From NCBI GenBank assembly GCA_035653295.1, contig DASRCB010000144.1, positions 1-24,696 of the forward strand: 24,696 nucleotides of DNA, written 5' to 3'. Source of the stretch: DASRCB01 sp035653295 (GTDB lineage: Bacteria > Acidobacteriota > Terriglobia > Bryobacterales > Bryobacteraceae). Both the position numbers and the translations under genes were made by a program. The notes beneath the pieces are model-generated. The model was not told the origin of the DNA. It did not search any database and saw only the letters and a list, made by a program, of their open reading frames with translations. Below, piece after piece: positions 6,804-13,167 of the stretch (positions within the stretch are counted from its first letter, which is position 1; each line of letters begins with the position of its first letter).

Positions 6804-7918
6804 TTCGAAAGCTGCTGATCATTCCGGCGCTGCTGGCGCTGACCGCGGCGGCGCAGACCGCGCGATGGAGCGAACAGAAGGCCGCCGACTGGTATCGCAA
6901 TCAGCCCTGGCTCGTGGGTAGCAACTACATTCCCTCCGACGCCATCAACGAGCTGGAAATGTGGCAGGCGGCGACCTTCGATCCGAAGCGCATCGACAGG
7001 GAACTCGGCTGGGCTGAAGGCCTGGGCATGAACACCATGCGCGTGTTCCTGCACGACCTGCTGTGGGAACAGGACGCCGCAGGCTTCCGCTCGCGCATCG
7101 ATCAGTTCCTGCGCATCGCCACGCGGCATCACATCCGTCCCCTGTTCGTGCTCTTCGATTCCTGCTGGGACCCGAATCCGCAGCTCGGGCCGCAGCGCGC
7201 GCCGCGGCCGGGCGTGCACAACTCGGGATGGGTGCAAAGTCCGGGCCGCAAGGCGCTCGACGACCCTTCTCAGTATCCGCGCCTCGAGGCCTACGTGAAG
7301 GGAGTCGTTGGGGCATTTGCGAACGACCAGCGCGTGCTCGGCTGGGACGTGTGGAACGAGCCGGATAATACCAACGGGTCCAGCTACAACGATCCGGCCG
7401 ATAAGGTCGAGCGCGTGCTGGCCCTGCTCCCGCAGGTTTTCGAGTGGGCCCGATCGGCGAATCCATCGCAGCCGCTCACCAGCGGCGTGTGGCAGGGCGA
7501 CTGGTCATCGCCGGACAAGTTATCGCCCATGGCGAAGATTCAGCTCGACGATTCGGACGTGACTTCGTTCCACAGCTACGACCCGCCGGAGGAATTCGAA
7601 AAGCGCGTCAATGACCTGAAGCAGTACGGCCGGCCCCTGCTGTGCACCGAGTACATGGCCCGCCCCCGCGGCAGTACGTTTGCCGCAATCCTGCCCATTG
7701 CCAAAAAATACAATGTCGCGGCGTATAACTGGGGTTTCGTCCAGGGAAAGACGCAGACCAACCTGCCCTGGGATTCGTGGCAGCACCCGTACGTCGATCA
7801 CCCGCCGGCGGAGTGGTTCCACGACATCTTCTATCCCGATGGCAGGCCTTATCGTCCGGCTGAGGTGCAGTTCATACGCCAGATCACCGGACACGGTCAT
7901 AAGCGCAAAGCGGCGTGA
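6800..7918 (+). CDS. Secreted clan GH-A glycoside hydrolase (GH5/cellulase-like)
   Basis: A retaining TIM-barrel glycosidase of 372 residues. Residues 1 to about 18 (MIRKLLIIPALLALTAAAQ) form a signal peptide. The acid/base Glu187 lies in GWDVWNEPDN at the end of strand 4, and the nucleophile Glu284 in LLCTEYM at strand 7. A conserved GMNTMRVFLHDLLW segment sits near strand 2. Homologues of this type are often labelled cellulase or 1,4-beta-xylanase, but the substrate is uncertain (cellulose, mannan, xylan or another beta-glycan). I chose GTG at 6800 because translation from there gives a clean signal peptide, a GGGAG lies 11 bases upstream (6784-6788), and the GTG overlaps the der stop. The longer frame from 6743 would add an implausible charged segment before it. 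Confidence 0.85.
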   Translation: MIRKLLIIPALLALTAAAQTARWSEQKAADWYRNQPWLVGSNYIPSDAINELEMWQAATFDPKRIDRELGWAEGLGMNTMRVFLHDLLWEQDAAGFRSRIDQFLRIATRHHIRPLFVLFDSCWDPNPQLGPQRAPRPGVHNSGWVQSPGRKALDDPSQYPRLEAYVKGVVGAFANDQRVLGWDVWNEPDNTNGSSYNDPADKVERVLALLPQVFEWARSANPSQPLTSGVWQGDWSSPDKLSPMAKIQLDDSDVTSFHSYDPPEEFEKRVNDLKQYGRPLLCTEYMARPRGSTFAAILPIAKKYNVAAYNWGFVQGKTQTNLPWDSWQHPYVDHPPAEWFHDIFYPDGRPYRPAEVQFIRQITGHGHKRKAA

Positions 7919-7941
7919 CACGCTGGTGAGAACGATCCGGG

Positions 7942-8601
7942 GTGGCATTCGACGTGCTCACTCCATGGCTGGGGGATGCGTTCGACGTGCGGAGAACGAA
8001 CTGGCTGCTGATCGCAGGCGCGGCGCTGGTCACGGTGGTTGTGGCGCTCACGGTATTCACGATGCGTTGGCGGAGCCGTCCGCAGCCCGCGCCCGCGCCG
8101 CCACCGGAGCAAACGGCAAAGAACGTTAAACCGGCGCCGCAGCCGCAATCGCCTGTGACCGTGCTCAACAACGAGGAAAGGCCGCAGGCACAGGCGCCGC
8201 GTGTCCGCCCCGGTCAGGAGCTGGGGCGTATCGTCATACCGCGGCTGCATGTCGCGACCCCGATCTTTGAAGGCGCGGACGAGGCAGAGTTGAAGCGCGG
8301 GGCCGGGCATGTCCCGTCCACCGCGCTTCCCGGGGCGGACGGAAACGTCGCTATCGCCGCGCATCGCGATAAGTTCTTCCGCGCCCTGCGCAATATTCGC
8401 GCGAAGGACGAAATCACCCTCGATACGCCGCATGGGGTTTATCACTACGTGGTGCGGCGAACCGAGATCGTTACCCCGAAGGACGTGCGCGTGTTGCGGC
8501 CGACTCCCGATCCGGAGCTGACGCTGGTGACCTGCTACCCGTTCTACTACGTCGGCCACGCGCCAAAGCGTTTTATCGTGCACGCAGAGCGCGCATCGTA
8601 G
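7942..8601 (+). CDS. Class D-like sortase
   Basis: A membrane-anchored cysteine transpeptidase that cleaves a C-terminal sorting motif and joins the protein to an amine acceptor. The 219-residue protein has a cytoplasmic start, one membrane span (about 21-40), a Pro/Ala-rich linker (about 46-90), and a sortase beta-barrel from GRIVIPRL onward. The catalytic set is complete: His141 (IAAHRD), Cys198 (TLVTCYPF) and Arg210 (PKRFIVHA). CYPFYYVGxAPKRF resembles the class D group found in some diderms. The GTG start lies 23 bases after the glycosidase stop. No protein in this window ends with a recognisable LPxTG-like signal, hydrophobic stretch and basic tail, so its substrate lies elsewhere or uses another motif. 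Confidence 0.9.
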   Translation: MAFDVLTPWLGDAFDVRRTNWLLIAGAALVTVVVALTVFTMRWRSRPQPAPAPPPEQTAKNVKPAPQPQSPVTVLNNEERPQAQAPRVRPGQELGRIVIPRLHVATPIFEGADEAELKRGAGHVPSTALPGADGNVAIAAHRDKFFRALRNIRAKDEITLDTPHGVYHYVVRRTEIVTPKDVRVLRPTPDPELTLVTCYPFYYVGHAPKRFIVHAERAS

Positions 8602-8634
8602 CCGCGCATTCGGATTGCGATCCTCGGCCAGGAT

Positions 8635-9189
8635 TTACGCGTAAGCGATCAGCAGCAGGCAGCCGTCCTTAGTGTGGATCGGCCGATGCGTGCTGCCCGC
8701 GGCCATGCACACGAAATCTCCGGCATAGGCGGTAATGCCGTCGGAATCGGTGATGCTGCCTTCCAGCACATAACACTGTTCGTCGAGCGGGTGCTCGTGC
8801 TCGGGATATACCGTCCCGGGCTGCATACGGACCAGCAGTGTTTTGTCGCCAAGCAGGCGCCGCATCTCGACGCCGGGCAGTGCTTTGCGCCACGGCGACT
8901 CGCCTTTCCGCACCAGCGTCATTTCCGGCGGCGGCTGCTTCGGCGGCTCCGCCGCGTGGCCGATCCTCTCCAGCAAACGGTCGCGCAATGATGCAGGAGG
9001 CGCCTCCGCCGGCACACCGGCCGCGAGCATGCTGGTTATTTCGGCGCACTCTTCCAGCGCCGCGCTGCACAGCGGGCATCCGCCGGCCAGCCGCTGCTCG
9101 AACCCGCGCCGCTCTTCCGGCGGAAGCGCCCCGAGCGCGTACATGGCCGCCGTGGCGAAGCACTCGTCGCAATGCTGCTGGTAGCTCAT
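8635..9189 (-). CDS. Anti-sigma factor, ChrR-like (zinc anti-sigma domain plus cupin)
   Basis: The 184-residue protein should bind and silence the sigma factor encoded just upstream. The N-terminal part carries His/Cys residues for zinc (HCDEC at 6-10, CPLC at 38-41). The C-terminal part is a cupin with the usual metal-ligand spacing: His131, His133, Glu137 and His168 (PEHEHPLDEQCYVLEG and STHRPIH). In Rhodobacter sphaeroides ChrR the cupin domain is needed for release of SigE in response to singlet oxygen; whether the same signal acts here is inference. There is no membrane span, so it is probably cytoplasmic. The ATG overlaps the sigma-factor TGA (ATGA), which favours matched expression. 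It converges on the sortase gene with only 33 bases between them. Confidence 0.88.
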   Translation of the reverse strand: MSYQQHCDECFATAAMYALGALPPEERRGFEQRLAGGCPLCSAALEECAEITSMLAAGVPAEAPPASLRDRLLERIGHAAEPPKQPPPEMTLVRKGESPWRKALPGVEMRRLLGDKTLLVRMQPGTVYPEHEHPLDEQCYVLEGSITDSDGITAYAGDFVCMAAGSTHRPIHTKDGCLLLIAYA

Positions 9190-9788
9190 TGCGCCGCCTC
9201 TCCGCCGCTGTACTGCGGCTCCAGCAGCGCGCAGCGGAGCTTCTCCATCCCCGCTCTGATTCTGGTTTTAATCGTGCCCAGCGGAACACCTAAAGCCGCG
9301 GCTATCTCGACATGGGTGAATTCCGAGAACCACGCCATCTCGATCGCCCGGCGCTGCTCCGGCGGCAGAAGATTCATGGCCTGCCGCACCATCACCTGCT
9401 GCTGCCGGAAAATGCTGGTCTCGTCCGGCCGCGGTTCCTGGCTGAAAACCTCCGATTCCTCGGGCGCCACCGGAAGCTCGCGCTCGCGCCGCCCGGATTC
9501 GGCGCGCAGCCGGTCGAGAGCCCGGCTGCGGGTCAGCAGCACCAGCCATCTCCAGACCGTGCCGCGTTCCGGATCGAATGTATCGGCGCGGCGCCACACC
9601 TGTTCAAACACATCAAGCAAGACTTCCTCTGCGTCCGCGCGGTTACCCAGAATCCGCAGGGCAAGCCCGAACAGTGAGGACGAACTATCATCGTACAGCC
9701 GTGTCAGAGCGTGAGCGTCGCCCGCGCGAATGTCGCGCAGACACGCCTGCCAGCGCTCCTCGCGCTCCAGAGAAGACCCCGTAACCAT
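9186..9788 (-). CDS. ECF-family RNA polymerase sigma factor
   Basis: A group IV sigma-70 factor of 200 residues with only regions 2 and 4. Region 2 covers about residues 20-95 (LTRLYDDSSSSLFGLALRIL, then ADAEEVLLDVFEQVWRR for core binding, then -10 recognition up to TRSRALDRLR). Region 4 covers about 130-190 (LLPPEQRRAIEMAWFSEFTHVEIAAALGVPLGTIKTRIRAG), a standard helix-turn-helix for the -35 element. The start is the ATG at 9788; the open frame continues to 9887 but adds no domain. The translationally coupled anti-sigma gene follows. A perfect 7-base inverted repeat lies 20 to 42 bases upstream. Its regulon is unknown; the glycan and surface genes upstream are candidates. Confidence 0.92.
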   Translation of the reverse strand: MVTGSSLEREERWQACLRDIRAGDAHALTRLYDDSSSSLFGLALRILGNRADAEEVLLDVFEQVWRRADTFDPERGTVWRWLVLLTRSRALDRLRAESGRRERELPVAPEESEVFSQEPRPDETSIFRQQQVMVRQAMNLLPPEQRRAIEMAWFSEFTHVEIAAALGVPLGTIKTRIRAGMEKLRCALLEPQYSGGEAAQ

Positions 9789-9807
9789 TCCCCGCGATGC
9801 CCCCGTG

Positions 9808-9830
9808 CTTGTCCGTTCCTTCGGGACAAG
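9808..9830 (-). promoter_or_regulatory. Inverted repeat in the sigma-factor leader
   Basis: CTTGTCC (9808-9814) and GGACAAG (9824-9830) are perfect 7-base arms around a 9-base loop. The repeat lies 20 bases before the sigma-factor ATG. It could be a repressor operator or an RNA hairpin near the ribosome-binding site. No convincing ECF-type -35/-10 pair was recognised nearby. Confidence 0.35.
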
Positions 9831-9920
9831 ATACCACGAGAACCTGGCCAGCGCGCGTGTGGGAGCCTGTGCGATGTCCGCCTCCATTAATGAGTACGGC
9901 GGCCAGGGGGCGGGCGGATT

Positions 9921-11222
9921 CTAAGAATTCACGTGATGTTCCGCGCGAATTTCAAGCAATACGTACGCCAGTTCGCGATCGTCGCCTTCGGCCGGCGCAC
10001 GCGCGTCGCACTCTGCCTCGAGCAGAAACGTCTTCGTAAGCGGCGCTGTGCGCGCGTCAACCTCGACTTCAAAAACACCGTGCCCCGCGAGAGCTTCGGC
10101 GCGAACCTGATTATCGATGCGAATCGTCACCTTCGCCCGCGCCGGCGCGGACTCCGGCCGCCAGCCGCGAACGCGCAATGCGACCACCGGATTGAGCGGC
10201 TGAATCGCGAGTGCGGCGTGCATCTGCGCCCAGCCATCGGCAAACAGCCCTGTGGAGCGGCCCTCCTGCAAAACATAACCGGTCAGGGGAGCGCGCACGC
10301 GGGACATGAGATCGCGGATGTAACTGGCGTGCTCGGCCACCTGCGCGCTTTTGGTGAGCTCCAGTTTCTGATAGAACTCGATCCAGCGATCGCGGCGGTC
10401 CACCGTTTCGAGCAGCGCCTCGCAGTCCTCATCGCTCAGCATGTGGCCTGGCCGCACCCATTCCGGCAGCGGCCGCTGGACGTAGAACGTGCTGTGCATG
10501 GGAGCAATTTCATCGGCGGGGCGCTCCCGCGTGTACAGATAAATCGACAGTGATTTGCGCGAGCGATGGCGTTCTTCCGGCGGCAGCTCGATGCGCGGGA
10601 ATCCGTGCCAGGAGCGCTCGTTCGTTTCGAAGATCACGGCGCGGTTGAAGATCGGATTCACGGTCGTGATCCGGTTCTCCTCCGGCCGGCGGGGATCGGA
10701 ATGCAGCTCCAGCCCGCCGCCCCACTCGATTTTCCAGTCTTTATTCAGATAAACGATAAGGTTCAGCCGGCGATGAAGCTGCTGCGCCTGATCGTAGTTG
10801 AAGTCCACGTGCGGGTCCAGATCCTGCCCGTGCAGGTTCTCATGCGTGCCGCCGCCGTAAAATGCGGGGTCGAAGGTGAGGTCCGGAATCCCGGTGAGCT
10901 CGCTGACGAGATCGAGAAACGGCCGCGATGCGACCAGTTCATAGAGGTCCTGGTAAACCGGGTCGATCTCCCGCAGCTGCGTGTTCACGGCCTTGCGTGG
11001 GACGCGGTTGATCTCGTTCTTTGCCAGCGACGGGTCGAACGCGGGGAAGCGAGCCAGCAATTGCTCGGCGAAATCGGGCGTCAGAAAGTTGTCGATCACC
11101 GCGTACCGGAACGGGTCGGCTTCATTGAAGCTGCGGCGGAAGGACGCGGTGTTGGACAGCACCTCAGCCGAGATGCATTGCGAAAGACTCGGCGCCGCCG
11201 TGGATGGGGACGGGTGCGACAT
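9921..11222 (-). CDS. 2OG-Fe(II) dioxygenase with C-terminal beta-sandwich-like domain
   Basis: A 2-oxoglutarate/iron dioxygenase, probably a hydroxylase of the prolyl-4-hydroxylase-like superfamily. With the ATG at 11222 the protein has 433 residues. The iron ligands are His138, Asp140 (DPHVDFN) and His206 (SWHGFP), and a basic residue for 2OG follows (RSRKSLSIYLYT, about 220-231). RRLNLIVYLNKDW and EWGGGLELHSD are typical core strands. After a helical stretch (about 255-310), residues 315-433 form a separate all-beta-looking domain with WAQMHAALAI and VVALRVRGWRP, like the accessory sandwich seen on some surface-glycan proteins. A GTG at 11258 is an in-frame alternative start. The substrate is unknown; the context suggests a glycan, lipid-linked sugar or surface protein. 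Confidence 0.85.
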   Translation of the reverse strand: MSHPSPSTAAPSLSQCISAEVLSNTASFRRSFNEADPFRYAVIDNFLTPDFAEQLLARFPAFDPSLAKNEINRVPRKAVNTQLREIDPVYQDLYELVASRPFLDLVSELTGIPDLTFDPAFYGGGTHENLHGQDLDPHVDFNYDQAQQLHRRLNLIVYLNKDWKIEWGGGLELHSDPRRPEENRITTVNPIFNRAVIFETNERSWHGFPRIELPPEERHRSRKSLSIYLYTRERPADEIAPMHSTFYVQRPLPEWVRPGHMLSDEDCEALLETVDRRDRWIEFYQKLELTKSAQVAEHASYIRDLMSRVRAPLTGYVLQEGRSTGLFADGWAQMHAALAIQPLNPVVALRVRGWRPESAPARAKVTIRIDNQVRAEALAGHGVFEVEVDARTAPLTKTFLLEAECDARAPAEGDDRELAYVLLEIRAEHHVNS

Positions 11223-11240
11223 ACAGCTTACGGCTGTATG
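11220..11240 (-). promoter_or_regulatory. Hairpin that contains the oxygenase start codon
   Basis: Perfect 8-base arms, CATACAGC (11220-11227) and GCTGTATG (11233-11240), enclose a 5-base loop. On the minus strand the last three bases of the hairpin are the ATG at 11222. In RNA the start codon would be paired, which could limit translation or direct initiation to the GTG at 11258. No T-tract follows, so a terminator is unlikely. Confidence 0.5.
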
Positions 11241-11261
11241 GTAACCCACCGGTTCCACGCT

Positions 11262-13163
11262 TCACCGCGCTTTTTTGACCGCCACCCGAACGACGCCCAG
11301 CGTGTTGTCCGGTGTGAGCGGCTTCCCGTTGGTTCGATCCTGGAGGTAGAACGTCATACCATCGGCGACCCATTCGCCCGTGGTGGCGACGCCGCTGACA
11401 TATGCCTGAGTCGAGCCGGAGCGCGAAACAATCGTGCCATCCGGCGCGCCGACTCGGATCTCCACATATCGCGCCCGCCGCGCCATGAACAGCAGCGTGG
11501 TCTGCGCCAGGCCGGCATTCCTGCCTGCCGGAGCGGGATTGGGATCGGCGAAAAAGATGACATCCGATCCGGCCGCGCATGCGCCGGCTCCGGGCGCCGC
11601 GGACGTGGCCGGCGGGACGGCGTAGGCGACCGCCAGCAGAGCGCCGTCGCGCTGGCGAAACTCATGCGTCTCATAGGCGCGATGCAGGCAGTCGAGACGC
11701 TCACGGAAATCGATCGTCGTTTCGGGGAAATGCAGATAGCGGTTCGCGAAGGTGACGAACAGTCCTCCACCATCGAGGGCGCGCGTCCAGCGGTTCTCAC
11801 GCGCGGCGTCGGCGACAGAACCTGAAGAGTATATTTCCTGAGCTCGCAGGCGGCCGCGTGAATCGAGCCACAGCGGCTGCTGCAGCCCCCAGTCGAGATC
11901 GTAGACGGGGCGCGGCGCCGTTGTCGACGCGAACGTGGCGACGTCCCCGACAGCGCTCGACCACTCGCCCAGGCCGCCGGTTGCCCGGAGTTCGTGCGCG
12001 GTGACAATATCGTGGCGAACTGCGCCGAAACAGTACGCGAGTGCGAACGCCGCCAGTGCGAAGCCCCCGTAACGGCTGCGCCGCGCGACATCGACGCCTG
12101 CCGCCGCCACCAGCGGAGCGGCCAGAAGCACCAGGATCACCAGATGATGCTGGGCCAGCGGCAGGCGCGTGTAGACGAAATAGCCCGCAACCAGCAGAGC
12201 CGCGAGCGCGAGAGCGCGCAGCGCCCGGGCCCGAACGAAAATCGCCGTCCACACCGCCGCAACCAACACCGTGAGCGCGGCGGTTAGAGAAACCCAGTAA
12301 GGTGTTGCCGCGCCGCCCCAGATCGTCCGATGCTCTCCGGCGGCAAAAAAGACATCGCGAAGGAGCGTCAGCAGATAGGTCAGGCGACTGTGAAAGTCCA
12401 TGGCAACCGAAGATTTCCGGACGAATGCGAACAGCTCCTGACTATTCTGTTTCACGTAATAAAGCAGTGGAATCGCGCCGCAGAGCGCGCCCGCCGCCAG
12501 CGCCGGCACGAATCGAGCAATGCGAAGAATATCGCGCCGGTAAACGACCGCGGCCGCGAGCAGCCCGACCACGGGCAGCCAGGCGAAGTTCAACCGCGCC
12601 CACGTGCCCAGTCCGGCCGCCAGCCCCGTAACAAACATCAGCCGCGCCGATATGCCCCGGTGCATCAGGCCAAGACACGCCAGCAGCATGCCGGCGGCGG
12701 CAAGTGAAAAAGCGATGTTGCCGTTGTCGAATAGCGGCATGTCCAGATACGAGGGGTTGATGGCCAGCAGCACACAGCCGATAGCTGCCGCGCGCCAGCC
12801 ACAGGCGGCGCGCAGGAACACCCATACGCCACAAATGCCAATGCAGGCGAGGATGGCCGCGCCCATCCGCGCGATGCTCGTCTTTACGCCCAGCAGCGCG
12901 AACGCCGGCAGAAAAACGTAATCCTTCGGCGCTCCGACATACCAGGCCACCATCAGCGGCCAGCAACGGTGGGCGAAGGCGAAAGATTCGACCGGGCACG
13001 GCGGCCTCAAGGTGCCCCAAACGGAATTCGCTGCACCGCGAAAGCTGACGATCTCGTCGAATTGCGGGCCTGCGGTGTGCACGCCCATCGCCCAGCTGAA
13101 GCCCAGGTAAATGATGAGCGCGAGAATCAGCGCGAGCCGAGGCTTCGGTCGCGCGCGAGCCAT
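11262..13163 (-). CDS. GT-C-type membrane glycosyltransferase-like protein with extracytoplasmic C-terminal domain
   Basis: A polytopic protein of 633 residues. The N-terminal 370 or so residues hold about ten hydrophobic segments. The first periplasmic loop contains GPQFDEIVSFRGA, an acidic DE pair in the position of the catalytic Asp/Glu of GT39/ArnT-like enzymes that use polyprenyl-phosphate sugars. A soluble region of about 260 residues follows. Its last 90 residues (from DPNPAPAGR through EIRVGAPDGTIVSRSG and TGEWVADGMTFYLQD) look like an Ig-like or sugar-associated beta domain found at the ends of many acidobacterial surface proteins. The ATG at 13163 is four bases after the previous stop; an in-frame GTG at 13178 overlaps that gene. 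The transferred sugar and acceptor are unknown. Confidence 0.72.
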   Translation of the reverse strand: MARARPKPRLALILALIIYLGFSWAMGVHTAGPQFDEIVSFRGAANSVWGTLRPPCPVESFAFAHRCWPLMVAWYVGAPKDYVFLPAFALLGVKTSIARMGAAILACIGICGVWVFLRAACGWRAAAIGCVLLAINPSYLDMPLFDNGNIAFSLAAAGMLLACLGLMHRGISARLMFVTGLAAGLGTWARLNFAWLPVVGLLAAAVVYRRDILRIARFVPALAAGALCGAIPLLYYVKQNSQELFAFVRKSSVAMDFHSRLTYLLTLLRDVFFAAGEHRTIWGGAATPYWVSLTAALTVLVAAVWTAIFVRARALRALALAALLVAGYFVYTRLPLAQHHLVILVLLAAPLVAAAGVDVARRSRYGGFALAAFALAYCFGAVRHDIVTAHELRATGGLGEWSSAVGDVATFASTTAPRPVYDLDWGLQQPLWLDSRGRLRAQEIYSSGSVADAARENRWTRALDGGGLFVTFANRYLHFPETTIDFRERLDCLHRAYETHEFRQRDGALLAVAYAVPPATSAAPGAGACAAGSDVIFFADPNPAPAGRNAGLAQTTLLFMARRARYVEIRVGAPDGTIVSRSGSTQAYVSGVATTGEWVADGMTFYLQDRTNGKPLTPDNTLGVVRVAVKKAR

Positions 13164-13167
13164 GCCC

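Noticed and set aside
8602..8634. Terminator between the convergent sortase and anti-sigma genes
   Set aside because: Only a 5-base stem (ATCCT/AGGAT) is visible, with no T-tract on either side.
11512..11531. Palindrome CCGGCA...TGCCGG as a third repeat copy
   Set aside because: It does not match the 20-mer of the two repeat copies, and the residues it encodes fit the expected start of the C-terminal domain.
10566..11825. 419-codon plus-strand frame across the oxygenase/GT-C junction
   Set aside because: It crosses two well-supported minus-strand genes and its translation shows no known motif. It is a compositional shadow.
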